Source: Legionellaceae bacterium
GTDB lineage: Bacteria; Pseudomonadota; Gammaproteobacteria; Legionellales; Legionellaceae
NCBI GenBank assembly: GCA_029212465.1
Contig: JARGNV010000023.1
Span: 1 to 32,745 of the forward strand
Direction: 5' to 3'
Length of the DNA: 32,745 bases
Position numbers and translations under genes: made by a program. Under the pieces are notes generated by a model, which ran no database searches, was not told the DNA's origin, and saw only the letters and a list, made by a program, of their open reading frames with translations. Shown here piece after piece: positions 1 through 8,784 of this stretch (its first letter is position 1; each line of letters begins with the position of its first letter).

Positions 1-275
1 GACCAACCGGAATTCCTACTTGGATTCCATCCAGTGCACCTTCAAGCTACCCGAGTGCCGTACCTTCGTTCATGCCAACGGCAGGACCCAGCTGGCTCCC
101 AAGCTCTTTTCCAACGTGGATACCTTCAGCTGTACCTACTTGGATGCCATCAGGAATTCCTTCAGGATACCCAAGTGTAGTACCTTCGTTCATGCCAACT
201 GCAGGGCCTAGCTGGTTCCCAAGTGCTCTGCCAACGTGGATTCCTTCTGCTATACCGACTGCATACCCGACAAAA
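1..275 (+). repeat. 120-bp tandem repeat encoding P-[S/T]-x-x units
   Basis: Two adjacent copies with a 120-bp period are visible. For example the same 20-mer that starts GTACCTTCGTTCATG occurs at 59 and again at 179, and CCTACTTGGAT occurs at 15 and 135. Each unit encodes 40 residues, that is ten P-[S/T]-x-x tetrapeptides. The second copy diverges after about 250. The array continues out of the window on the left, so its copy number cannot be read here. Such arrays commonly vary in length between strains. Confidence 0.85.
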
Positions 276-2780
276 CCAGGAGAAACACATGCGCCTACAA
301 TAGGCGTCATATCAAACTGGGCAAATATTTGGGGCGTTATAGATAACGGTTTAAACTATGTGGATATCACACAAACTGCAGATAATCTATTTGTATTTGC
401 CAATATATACTCTGTAAATAAAGGGGCTGTTATGTCATTTGATAAGCGCTCCGGAAAACTTATACCTTATTATGTACCTTTCACGATAAATGCTGCCGTT
501 TCAGAAGGTAATAGCCTCTACATTGCCGGTAAATCACATTTGGCAACATTTGACTTTGAACATAAAACCCTTAGCTGGGGAAGACAATTTACCTCCCCAC
601 TGTATACGATAATTGATCTCAATCTTTACAACGGTCACTTACGCGCAATTATAAGAAACCATAACATTCAACATGTAAGCAGTGTACTCATTGAAGAGTA
701 TGACATGTTATCTGGTCATACCTTATCAAATGCTTCCTATAACGCAGCTGGTTTTTCGGCCCTGCCTCTCAAAGGCACTGCGACACTCAATGGCAATACA
801 TATATCATAACGCAGGCAGAGTATTTAAATCTTTTAATGAACATAGCAACTGAAGAAGCTTATATACTGTCTGCTATTTCTCCTATGCCAAATGATGTAG
901 ATCGCCCTTTGGCAATTTCTGTAGGTTACAATAGCCTTTATTTACTCACCTCTTCTATAAGAAACGCTAATTTTTATTACAACCTTGTAAAATTTAATAC
1001 GATAGACAATAGACTTTCAGTAGACGATGAATGGCCTATTAGAACAGATGAAATGCTCTCTGATATTGCCTCTGTGCATATCGATGAACATGATTATTTA
1101 GTTACCTGCGGACAATCTGCTGGTGAAGCCTTCTTTATTAAATTGGATGAGCAAGGACACCCCATTTCAACGCTTGGGATAACTTATAGTGAAAGAGGCC
1201 TTACATGTACTTCCCTTGTAAAAACAAGTGGTGGCATCATCGCCACCGTGCAATATTACGAAGATTCATACCCTGTTATTTTTACGCTCTTCATTGACCA
1301 GTATACATTTGAACCCACCACAGCTTTACCCATTGATGTGACATGGCATCAGAACACTCATGTTTTATTTGACGAAAGCGACTTAACACTCCAGAGCTTA
1401 AGCTTAAAGCAAACTTCACAACCCACACCTTCTTATATTTCTTTTTCGGCGAATATGACGCTTGCAACGGATTTTATTCAGTTTGGCCTACCCAAACCTT
1501 CGGCACCACCAAGCTTTAGACCGTCTACCAAACCATCATCTCCAAGCCCATCGTCTAGTAAGCCATCTTTTAGGCCATCTACAGCAACACCCACCTTATT
1601 TGGCTTTACATATAAGCCAACCCAAACTGATAACCCTTCGAGACAACCAACGGGTCGTCCAACGTACTTAAGAAGCAACCCAACGGGTGAACCTACACAG
1701 AACCCTATAACAAACCGCCCAACGGGAAAGCCAATCAGTAATACTCCAACTGTATCAGAAACATCTATATATCCAACACAGTCCCCTACCGCTGTTAAAA
1801 AGCCATCGCCAATGCCAACACTTGCAAAGGATGATGGTGCCCCAAAAAATACAGCGCATCGCTTCTTTTCTCGCTGGAACCCTTTGTACTACAGCCTTGT
1901 TTTAGCTACCGCGGCCGCGAGCTGTGTGTATGCGTGCTGTTGTTCTTCATGCAGGAAATATAGGGTTACACCTAGGCCTCGACCACCAGCCTTTTCTGAG
2001 ATTACAGCTATTGAGGCCAAAGTAATTAGAGAAGTCTCCCAGCAAATGCTGTCGCACACGATGAAAACCGCGACTCAAGTAGCACTCGAGAACATTTTAC
2101 TCAACGTACTCATCGACCATTTGATGGAAAAAGAAATCACTCTATCTTTGCAAGCGGAGCTTGAAAATCCCCTGTATGAATCAGAAGATATTGCACATCA
2201 AAGCAATAATCTCACGTATACAGTGACCGAGTGTGACACTAATACTGTCAGTAATGGCATCATTGTTGACCACATTGCACCTATCTCTGAAGAAGCATCA
2301 ATTGAAGACCTAATGGAACAGGGAGAAATTTATCACGGCCGAGTTACGCATGAGAATATATCCAATTCAAATGACTCCGATAGCTCTGATGATGAGAGTG
2401 AGGACGCTCCCATGTCGCAATACTCAAGTTCCAGTTCAAAAGAGTATAGTAGCTACTCTATGTCATCACTAGACAGTTATCTATCGCCCCAAGAATATCG
2501 TTCACTTCATGGGCCAAACGACAGTGACAGCGATGACATGTCAAGCGTTTACATCCCCGAAGAGATGAGAAACCTCTCGCGCCCATCCAACCCGCCACAT
2601 GCCTCTCCAGCTGAGCAAGATGCCGGCAAACTTTCAATATTGAGTTTATTTCGAAGCTCGTCTGTCAGGCCTCAACAAGCTGTGCAGCAAGGTGAGATAG
2701 CGAGCATCACTGGAAAGACAAGCGTCCACTTCGGTCAAGTGCTACCACTCAACGAGGGTAGTACTTGGAATGGACTATAA
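3..2780 (+). CDS. Large repeat-containing surface protein, 5' end outside window
   Basis: The reading frame is open from the window edge, so the true start lies upstream; the first internal ATG is at 72. Numbering from that ATG, residues 1-70 are tandem P-[S/T]-x-x tetrapeptides. About 80-465 is a globular, beta-rich stretch resembling a propeller or solenoid, though I cannot assign a family. About 470-590 is a second Pro/Ser/Thr-rich stalk with PTGxPT-like units. About 603-627 is a hydrophobic segment followed by a Cys-rich patch (CVYACCCSSCRKYR) and basic residues. The last 270 residues are hydrophilic, acidic and Ser-rich. This is consistent with a single-pass surface protein with a proline-rich stalk outside and a tail inside. 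P-[S/T]-x-x repeats are best known from stramenopile algae and also occur in some intracellular bacteria. Function is unknown; adhesion or host contact is inference. No terminator was seen after the stop. Confidence 0.8.
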   Translation, partial: PTGIPTWIPSSAPSSYPSAVPSFMPTAGPSWLPSSFPTWIPSAVPTWMPSGIPSGYPSVVPSFMPTAGPSWFPSALPTWIPSAIPTAYPTKPGETHAPTIGVISNWANIWGVIDNGLNYVDITQTADNLFVFANIYSVNKGAVMSFDKRSGKLIPYYVPFTINAAVSEGNSLYIAGKSHLATFDFEHKTLSWGRQFTSPLYTIIDLNLYNGHLRAIIRNHNIQHVSSVLIEEYDMLSGHTLSNASYNAAGFSALPLKGTATLNGNTYIITQAEYLNLLMNIATEEAYILSAISPMPNDVDRPLAISVGYNSLYLLTSSIRNANFYYNLVKFNTIDNRLSVDDEWPIRTDEMLSDIASVHIDEHDYLVTCGQSAGEAFFIKLDEQGHPISTLGITYSERGLTCTSLVKTSGGIIATVQYYEDSYPVIFTLFIDQYTFEPTTALPIDVTWHQNTHVLFDESDLTLQSLSLKQTSQPTPSYISFSANMTLATDFIQFGLPKPSAPPSFRPSTKPSSPSPSSSKPSFRPSTATPTLFGFTYKPTQTDNPSRQPTGRPTYLRSNPTGEPTQNPITNRPTGKPISNTPTVSETSIYPTQSPTAVKKPSPMPTLAKDDGAPKNTAHRFFSRWNPLYYSLVLATAAASCVYACCCSSCRKYRVTPRPRPPAFSEITAIEAKVIREVSQQMLSHTMKTATQVALENILLNVLIDHLMEKEITLSLQAELENPLYESEDIAHQSNNLTYTVTECDTNTVSNGIIVDHIAPISEEASIEDLMEQGEIYHGRVTHENISNSNDSDSSDDESEDAPMSQYSSSSSKEYSSYSMSSLDSYLSPQEYRSLHGPNDSDSDDMSSVYIPEEMRNLSRPSNPPHASPAEQDAGKLSILSLFRSSSVRPQQAVQQGEIASITGKTSVHFGQVLPLNEGSTWNGL

Positions 2781-2858
2781 CAAACGCAGTATTTTTACTG
2801 TTTCTGGGCTATACTAGAAGTTATCATGACTGAGTTAAAGTGAAAATCGGGTGATGTT

Positions 2859-3461
2859 ATGAACACAAAGTGGTGCTTTCAAGGAGCCCTTCGTACCCTG
2901 CTTTTTGTGACAGGTCTGACCACAGCAGGGGGCAGTTTTGCAGAGCAACAACCGTTCTACTGTCCGCAAAATCATGGTTATGTACGTATCGGCATGACAG
3001 AACAAGAAGTCCTCAGAAATTGCGGCCAACCCACTTCAAAAGAAAAATCTAAACAAGCAGCTGTCGAGCAAGTACCTGTCACACAGCTCATCTACAGCAC
3101 TTTAAATCCCGATCCGGTCTATCGAGGCTATGAACTCATTTATAACACTTGGTCACTACCAATTGGTTCATACGGAAACAACCTGGAAGTGAATATTATC
3201 GACAATAAAATCAGCTCTATTCGCTTAAATGGCTCAGATACCAATGCGTCAAGCGTATGTAATAATCGCTCATTTGCGGTAGGTGACTTGGCTGATAAAG
3301 TCTTTTCTGCCTGCGGTAGCCCTTCTATGACCAACAAAACTTTCATTAACCGCTCTGTAAAAAGTAAAGAAAAACCTGTCACATGGACTTATTATATCGA
3401 TCAATACCAACCTACCTTTAAACTCATTTTTATAGATGGTCGATTGCGTGCTATTGAATAA
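2859..3461 (+). CDS. DUF2845 family secreted protein
   Basis: A 200-residue protein with a typical signal peptide: basic start, hydrophobic core about 10-25, cleavage likely after SFA. The mature part begins with FYCPQNHGYVRIGMT and then EVLRNCGQP, the hallmark of DUF2845, a small family common in Legionella and related gammaproteobacteria. A second, weaker copy of the same pattern follows (VCNNRSFAVGDL, then VFSACGSP), so the protein holds two SmpA/BamE-like half domains with paired cysteines that could form disulfides in the periplasm. Function is unknown. The downstream PAP2-like gene overlaps its end by 26 nt, which suggests co-translation. A TATACT hexamer at 2810-2815 could be a -10 box, but the -35 is poor. 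Confidence 0.8.
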   Translation: MNTKWCFQGALRTLLFVTGLTTAGGSFAEQQPFYCPQNHGYVRIGMTEQEVLRNCGQPTSKEKSKQAAVEQVPVTQLIYSTLNPDPVYRGYELIYNTWSLPIGSYGNNLEVNIIDNKISSIRLNGSDTNASSVCNNRSFAVGDLADKVFSACGSPSMTNKTFINRSVKSKEKPVTWTYYIDQYQPTFKLIFIDGRLRAIE

Positions 3462-4026
3462 ACTCGCTGCGTTCTTTCTGATCTTTGATCAAATGCCTTT
3501 TATACTAGGCTTATTGCTCCTAGGCTTTACGTTTGGAAACCGCAGCCTCTTCTACCATGCAAGCTGTGTGGTGTTTATAAGCACAATTCTTAATGTAGCA
3601 CTCAAAGTTACTTTTCAAGTGCCACTCTCACCCAGCCTACATCAAATAGGGTTCGCCTTTCCAAGCGGTCACATGCAGCTTGCAACTGTCTTGTATGGCT
3701 GGATAGCGCTTCAGAGTAACAACCGACTCTTCCAGTTACTCACGATAGGATTACTCGCAGGCATCGCCTTTGGCATTGTGCACTTTGGGTACCATACCTG
3801 GTTTGATATATTCGGTGCTATTTTTTTTGCAGGGCTCATCCTCAGTTTTTATCAAATACTGATAACGTACAAAAAAACCTACATTTTTTTAGGGGCTTTC
3901 GCAACAACATCCCTTGCAATGCTATACATTGCTTATCGATATACTATTCCATTTCATGCCTGGGTGGCTTATTGTGTGCTCGTTTTACTTATCATAGCCC
4001 CCAAAAAACTCAGGCTGTCTGATTAA
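3436..4026 (+). CDS. PAP2-like membrane protein, catalytic motifs partly lost
   Basis: A 196-residue protein with about five or six hydrophobic segments. FAFPSGHMQLA matches motif C2 (PSGH) of the PAP2 phosphatase superfamily, and HFGYHTWFDIFGA keeps the H-x3-D of motif C3. However, the Ser-Arg of C3 is replaced by Gly-Ile, and the C1 motif (K-x6-RP) has Leu-Ser in place of Arg-Pro. Two phosphate-binding arginines are therefore missing, so activity is doubtful. Known members dephosphorylate undecaprenyl-PP, phosphatidylglycerol phosphate or lipid A. The chosen ATG lies 26 nt inside the preceding gene; an alternative start is ATG 3494 (MPFILGLLLL). Its 3' end overlaps the convergent nucleotidyltransferase gene by 17 nt. 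Confidence 0.65.
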   Translation: MVDCVLLNKLAAFFLIFDQMPFILGLLLLGFTFGNRSLFYHASCVVFISTILNVALKVTFQVPLSPSLHQIGFAFPSGHMQLATVLYGWIALQSNNRLFQLLTIGLLAGIAFGIVHFGYHTWFDIFGAIFFAGLILSFYQILITYKKTYIFLGAFATTSLAMLYIAYRYTIPFHAWVAYCVLVLLIIAPKKLRLSD

Positions 4027-5068
4027 ACCTTGCAGCAACAGCACGCCCAAACTCCCTCACCCATATCACCGACTGATAAAATAGATTAGAGCAAATTGAG
4101 CTGTTAAAAAAACGCTTTTGAATCAACACCCAAATGCGTTTGTCTGATTTATTGCTTTTACCCCAATATAGGCGTTTTTTCAAAACCTTGTCACGCTTTA
4201 GAAGTAGCTCAAACATCTCCTCAGATACAAGACTCACCCCAAGCCATTGTTTTGCGAGTAAAATTGCCTCATCAACCACCGGTAGGATATGTTTTTGGGC
4301 TGCAACTGTACGTAACTGCATGACATCCAAATTTTTTGTATTCAAAAAAGCAATAATATCCACTAACCAAATTAAATAAGACCAACCATGCTTTGCGGCA
4401 TGCAGACATAAATATAATACATAATCTTCTTCATTAAATAGCTGCATGCGTTGGGCGCTTTCAGCAAAAATAAATTCCTTTGCATATGTTTTCCAGTGAA
4501 CTTCTATGCGCCCATAAGCCGTTTTTTTCCGGTAAACAATATCCTTATGAACACTCCAGCGGCTCATGCAGCGATAATACTTCAGCTTTCTATCCGAGAT
4601 TACACGCGTATAGCCCTGCCGGCATAATAAACCATCCACTTTTAATAAATCTTTAGGCAATATGAATATGTCTAAATCACCAGAATAACGCATTAGTTTG
4701 CGCCCCCAAAGCATTTCGTTTAGAGCAGGCCCCTTTAAAAGAATGTGTGGTATTTTTTCCGCTTGAAAGAGACGTTGCAAATGACTCCAAATTCCCATGA
4801 GTTTCAGTTGACCTTGTAATATAACGCGTGCTTTTTGAGACAACAGCGTCATTAGTTGGGCGTCAACATAAGGTTTTAAATCACCTGAAAAGACCTGATA
4901 AACCAATAACAATAGGCGTTCATTGTGTAATAACTCCAAAAATTGATGCGCATCCAGTGATTTTTCTAGATAAGGCACACATTCAAATAATGTCATCTCC
5001 CCTAACGCATATCGACAACACATACGCGCAACGATTACTGCTTGTGTCGTTTGCTCTGAGTCCCACAT
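4010..5068 (-). CDS. Nucleotidyltransferase family protein (NTP_transf_5 type), RiPP cluster
   Basis: A 352-residue soluble protein. The motif LKGPALNEMLWG followed by MRYSGDLDIFI (about 127-135) matches the nucleotidyltransferase family PF14907, in which the D-x-D pair binds metal and nucleotide. These proteins recur in lasso-peptide and related clusters of proteobacteria. The reaction is not established; nucleotidyl transfer to the product or to a partner protein is inferred. It is the last gene of the leftward operon, starting 3 nt after the ATP sulfurylase/APS kinase stop. Its 3' end overlaps a convergent gene. An aminoglycoside-type resistance role is possible but less likely given the context. 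Confidence 0.75.
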   Translation of the reverse strand: MWDSEQTTQAVIVARMCCRYALGEMTLFECVPYLEKSLDAHQFLELLHNERLLLLVYQVFSGDLKPYVDAQLMTLLSQKARVILQGQLKLMGIWSHLQRLFQAEKIPHILLKGPALNEMLWGRKLMRYSGDLDIFILPKDLLKVDGLLCRQGYTRVISDRKLKYYRCMSRWSVHKDIVYRKKTAYGRIEVHWKTYAKEFIFAESAQRMQLFNEEDYVLYLCLHAAKHGWSYLIWLVDIIAFLNTKNLDVMQLRTVAAQKHILPVVDEAILLAKQWLGVSLVSEEMFELLLKRDKVLKKRLYWGKSNKSDKRIWVLIQKRFFNSSICSNLFYQSVIWVREFGRAVAARFNQTA

Positions 5069-5071
5069 ACA

Positions 5072-6742
5072 TTAAACCTCGGCGACTACTTCAGACATTT
5101 GTTGCACGGTTACACCATACAACCCGTGCTTTTTCAACACCTCAAAAATATGTGAGAGCGCCTCGGTTACCGTAAGTGCTGAGGTATCAATGACAACTTC
5201 TGGCTGCAGTGGTGCTTCATAAGGCGCATCCACCCCCGTAAATCCTTGAATAAGACCTGCTTCCGCCCTAGCATACAACCCCTTAATATCACGCGATTTA
5301 CAGACCGATACAGGGGTTGAGACATAAATTTCAATAAAGCCACCATACGGAACAATTTGTTCACGAACCACTTGCCGCATTTTTGCATAAGGCGCGATTG
5401 CTGCAACAATGGCAATGCCGCGATGCTTTGTAACTTCTGAAGCAATATATCCCAAGCGCCCAATATGCGTGTCCCGGTCTTCCTTAGAAAAGCCAAGCCC
5501 CTTCGACAAATGCTTGCGTACGATATCTCCATCTAAAAACGTGACACGTCTCTTATTATCCTCTAATAATTTGGCCTCAACCGCTTTTGCAAGGGTTGAC
5601 TTCCCAGCCCCCGATAACCCTGTAAAAAAAAGTGTAAAACCTTGCTCATGTCGCGGTGGATGCGCTGCTTGTAACGTTTGAATCACGTCAGGAAACGAAA
5701 ACCAACTGGGTAGCGGCACCCTTTCTTTTAATGCTTCTCTAAGTGCTGTGCCTGAAACGGTTTGTACCGTATCAGAGGGCTCAAGTTCATCCGTACTTAA
5801 AAAAGCCGATTTCTCTTTCACATAAACAATTTCAGGAGAAGCTACCATTTCAATTTCCAACTCATCCTGATGCGCTCGCAATAACGCTTGTGCAGCATAT
5901 GCATCATAAAAGGGTTTATTTTGACAGTTCAAACCAGGTCCCGCATGGTCACGCCCCACAATAAAGTGCGTTGCGCCATAATTTTTACGAATCATTGCGT
6001 GCCAAAGCGCCTCTCGTGGCCCACCCATGCGCATCGCAAGTGGCAACAAACTGAGCATGGCATGATTTGAGTAATATTTTAAAACATGCTCATAGCATTT
6101 AATACGTAACACATAATCAATATCGCCAGGCTTTGTCATGCCAACCACTGGATGAATTAAAAGCGCTGCATCAACTTTTTTTGCAGCACGCGCTGTTAAT
6201 TCAAAATGCGCACGATGCATCGGATTTCTTGTTTGAAAAGCAATTACACGTGACCAGCCATACAGTTGAAATAATTGTTTCAGCTGTGCCGGCGTATGCC
6301 TGTACGCCACAAAGTCATAATGCGCCACACGTGATAGCTGCTTTAAACTTCCGCCTAAATACCAGCCCCCCGCTTGATGGTACAGGTAATGTACCCCTGG
6401 ATGGTATGTGTCTGTTGTACCAAATACAAGGCTTGCTTCCAGCGCCTTATCAGCTTGCCATATCGATGAAAGGGTTAATTGTGCAATTGGGGTATTTTCA
6501 TCGTCTACTAAAACAATGCTGTCTCCCAATGTACATTGCGTAGCAAAATCTTCTGATACATCCAGTGTAATTGGCATAGGCCAAAGTGTGCCATCTTTTA
6601 GACGCATCTTGTCACATACCGAGACGTAATCTTGCTTCTCTAAAAAACCATTAAGCGGTGAAAATGCACCATTTAGCAAGCACTCAACATCACACAATTG
6701 TCGCTTTGTGAGCGTCCAATACAACGTGTTCTTCTCCGTCAT
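5072..6742 (-). CDS. Bifunctional ATP sulfurylase / APS kinase (PAPS synthase)
   Basis: A 556-residue fusion. Residues 1-365 are sulfate adenylyltransferase: GAFSPLNGFL near the N-terminus, QTRNPMHRAHFEL (the QxRNPxHxAH nucleotide motif), then GRDHAGPG. Residues about 368-556 are APS kinase: P-loop FTGLSGAGKST near 374, FLDGDIVRKHL, GFSKEDR, IAPYAKMR, then RDIKGLYARA and FTGVDAPYE. Every key motif of both halves is intact, so the enzyme should make APS from sulfate and ATP, then PAPS. The order (sulfurylase first) is that of Aquifex-type and fungal enzymes, but the fungal kinase half is degenerate and this one is not. A strong Shine-Dalgarno (GGAAGGAG) precedes the ATG, and the start lies 53 nt inside the ABC transporter gene. 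No sulfite-reduction genes are nearby, so the PAPS is most likely made for the sulfotransferase in the same operon. Confidence 0.93.
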   Translation of the reverse strand: MTEKNTLYWTLTKRQLCDVECLLNGAFSPLNGFLEKQDYVSVCDKMRLKDGTLWPMPITLDVSEDFATQCTLGDSIVLVDDENTPIAQLTLSSIWQADKALEASLVFGTTDTYHPGVHYLYHQAGGWYLGGSLKQLSRVAHYDFVAYRHTPAQLKQLFQLYGWSRVIAFQTRNPMHRAHFELTARAAKKVDAALLIHPVVGMTKPGDIDYVLRIKCYEHVLKYYSNHAMLSLLPLAMRMGGPREALWHAMIRKNYGATHFIVGRDHAGPGLNCQNKPFYDAYAAQALLRAHQDELEIEMVASPEIVYVKEKSAFLSTDELEPSDTVQTVSGTALREALKERVPLPSWFSFPDVIQTLQAAHPPRHEQGFTLFFTGLSGAGKSTLAKAVEAKLLEDNKRRVTFLDGDIVRKHLSKGLGFSKEDRDTHIGRLGYIASEVTKHRGIAIVAAIAPYAKMRQVVREQIVPYGGFIEIYVSTPVSVCKSRDIKGLYARAEAGLIQGFTGVDAPYEAPLQPEVVIDTSALTVTEALSHIFEVLKKHGLYGVTVQQMSEVVAEV

Positions 6743-8477
6743 GCACTCCTTCCTTTTTATGTGTGTTTGCTTGTGTTAATACAATACTATGATGTGCAAA
6801 TGCGCACATTTCGTCTTGATGAGAAATCACCACAATCGTCAATTTCCCTGATAATTGGCTCAGTGCTTGCTGAATTTTTTGAATATTTTCTGCATCCAGT
6901 GAGCTCGTACTTTCATCAAGTACTAAAAGCGCAGGCTTCATGAGTAAAGCTCGTGCAAGTGCAATGCGCTGCCGCTCGCCCCCCGAAAGTCTTACCCCTC
7001 TATCCCCAAGCATCGTATCAAGCCCTTCATCTAGATGGCGTACAAAATCAGCTGCGGCTAAATCAAGCACATCCCATAATGCATCATCTGCTTGCTGTTG
7101 ACTAAACCAAGTTAAATTGTCACGCACAGATGCATTAAATAAAAAAACATCTTGTGTAACGTATGCAATTCGCTCACGCCATGCAGCATTATTGTCTGAT
7201 TGAAGCCGCTCGTTATCAATCCAAATATCACCACTCATTGGCTGTAAAAGCCCAACTAATACATCAGCCAAGGTCGATTTTCCAACACCTGATGGTCCGA
7301 CAATAGCTGTTGTGCTATTTTTAGGGAGCGTAAAAGACACGTCTTGTAACACCATACAATCAGGCTTTGATGGATAAGCAAAACACACATTCTGAAACAC
7401 AATGTGTTCGTCAAATATTATCTTTTTTGTATCACGTGCAACCGACTTTCTTGCACGCTTACAATCATGTAAAAGCGCCTGAATGGCTATATAAGCAGGC
7501 AATTGATGCAAAATGCGCTGGTACATTTGTTGACTACTCGACACCATAGGCAGTACACGCGAAAAGACAATCAAAAGTAATAAAAGCGTTGCTAAGGGCA
7601 CATTAAAAACCGTTAGCGCCGCATAAAGCAAACCGCTCAATAGCACGACAGAAGCGCAGGCATATAGTAGTTTGCTTCTTGCGGTCATTATACTTAAATG
7701 CGCATTTTCACCCTCTAGCGCTTCATTGACATCGACTAACTGCTTTACAAAACGCGTTTCAAGCGCTGAACCTTGAATCATTTTCAAGGCCGCAAACTGT
7801 TCACTGATGGCTTGAAACAATAATTGATTTTTTTGTAGGTGCGCACCGCCTGCACGTGACGTTAAATGATGTAACGGCAACATGAAGCTCAGTAAAATGA
7901 GTGCACAAAGCACTGCAAGCAACGTCATTTTAAACGACAAAAAACACGCAAGCCCCGTATACACAACGATAAGCAGCACATGATTCATAAGCGTTAATAG
8001 TTGATAATTGCACAGAGCAATACCTTGCACTTGTGTTGTCAAACTATATAACACATCCGACATTTTTCGCTCTAAAAAAAAAGGCCAAGGCGTTTGTAAC
8101 AATTGTTGATGCAAAGTTGCTCGTAAATATTTGGTATAGTGACGCTGCAGCGCTGCACTTGTCACTTGCTCTGCATAAGACAATACAGCCAGAACACTTA
8201 CTATCAGTGTATATAGGCATAGCATGCTCACCAAACTCATGGGTAAGTGAAGCGCTTCAAAAAAAATACGTACAGATGTTGTAATACCTGTGTTAGCACT
8301 CGGTCCAAGCGATAACCCTATCAGTTGCAGTAGTGGTAAAATTAACAATAAGCCAACACCTGATGTGACACTGCGCATCAACATCAAAAAAAACGTCACG
8401 CAGGTGCGCATGCGGTGAAATCGTAGTAAATCACGTAACAAATTGCAGATGAGACGAAGGTTTTTCAGCGGCCGCAT
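6690..8477 (-). CDS. ABC exporter, fused membrane and ATPase domains (lasso D type)
   Basis: A 595-residue half-transporter. About residues 20-325 carry six membrane segments of the ABC type 1 exporter fold. The ATPase domain follows with Walker A GPSGVGKST (about 393), Q-loop region VTQDVFLF, signature LSGGERQR (about 496), Walker B ALLVLDEST and H-loop ISH. It should work as a homodimer. In lasso-peptide clusters this D protein exports the mature product and provides immunity. It sits between the PqqD-like protein and the PAPS synthase, and its last 53 nt overlap the next gene, so translation is probably coupled. A lipid-flippase-type (MsbA-like) substrate cannot be excluded from sequence alone. 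Confidence 0.88.
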   Translation of the reverse strand: MRPLKNLRLICNLLRDLLRFHRMRTCVTFFLMLMRSVTSGVGLLLILPLLQLIGLSLGPSANTGITTSVRIFFEALHLPMSLVSMLCLYTLIVSVLAVLSYAEQVTSAALQRHYTKYLRATLHQQLLQTPWPFFLERKMSDVLYSLTTQVQGIALCNYQLLTLMNHVLLIVVYTGLACFLSFKMTLLAVLCALILLSFMLPLHHLTSRAGGAHLQKNQLLFQAISEQFAALKMIQGSALETRFVKQLVDVNEALEGENAHLSIMTARSKLLYACASVVLLSGLLYAALTVFNVPLATLLLLLIVFSRVLPMVSSSQQMYQRILHQLPAYIAIQALLHDCKRARKSVARDTKKIIFDEHIVFQNVCFAYPSKPDCMVLQDVSFTLPKNSTTAIVGPSGVGKSTLADVLVGLLQPMSGDIWIDNERLQSDNNAAWRERIAYVTQDVFLFNASVRDNLTWFSQQQADDALWDVLDLAAADFVRHLDEGLDTMLGDRGVRLSGGERQRIALARALLMKPALLVLDESTSSLDAENIQKIQQALSQLSGKLTIVVISHQDEMCAFAHHSIVLTQANTHKKEGVHDGEEHVVLDAHKATIV

Positions 8478-8481
8478 CGCT

Positions 8482-8772
8482 CTAAGCTTTAAGTGACACT
8501 AAAAACGCTTCGCGAAGCATTGGCTCTAAAAACGCTTGTGCATCCGCTATTGCAACGCTTTCATCCAAAGCATAGGTTGTTTGCAAATAAGTAGTTATCT
8601 CTTTTAAGGTCATGGACTTTTCTTCAAACAATGCCCACAACTCCGCCCCCACAACATTCAACCCATAATAAGTGCCGTCTGCTGGATGCATTAACACGAC
8701 TTCTTCTTCCACTTGGGTGTATACAACCTCATCGTTTTGTATCAGTGGTTGTGTCATATCAAATGCGTGCAT
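8482..8772 (-). CDS. PqqD-like RiPP recognition element protein (lasso B1 type)
   Basis: A 96-residue protein of the PqqD family: VVYTQVEEEVVLMHPADGTYYGLNVVGAELWALFE is the typical beta-hairpin plus winged-helix segment, ending in helices that include YALDE. In lasso systems the B1 protein binds the leader peptide and presents it to the B2 protease. It is translated from a good Shine-Dalgarno (AGGAG, 8 nt before the ATG), 12 nt after the sulfotransferase stop, and is followed after 4 nt by the ABC exporter. PqqD-like proteins also occur outside RiPP clusters, for example in exopolysaccharide loci, so its partner here is inferred from the B2 and cyclase genes across the divergent region. Confidence 0.88.
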   Translation of the reverse strand: MHAFDMTQPLIQNDEVVYTQVEEEVVLMHPADGTYYGLNVVGAELWALFEEKSMTLKEITTYLQTTYALDESVAIADAQAFLEPMLREAFLVSLKA

Positions 8773-8784
8773 TTTTTCTTTCTC

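Noticed and set aside
1-275. CRISPR-like array
   Set aside because: The 120-bp units are contiguous, in frame and coding, with no spacer pattern.
47-310. 87-residue Gly-rich minus-strand ORF
   Set aside because: It is the reverse of the P-[S/T]-x-x repeat, whose Pro codons read as Gly on the other strand.
5072-6742. Assimilatory sulfate-reduction gene
   Set aside because: No PAPS reductase, sulfite reductase or sulfate permease nearby, and the gene is locked in an operon with a sulfotransferase.
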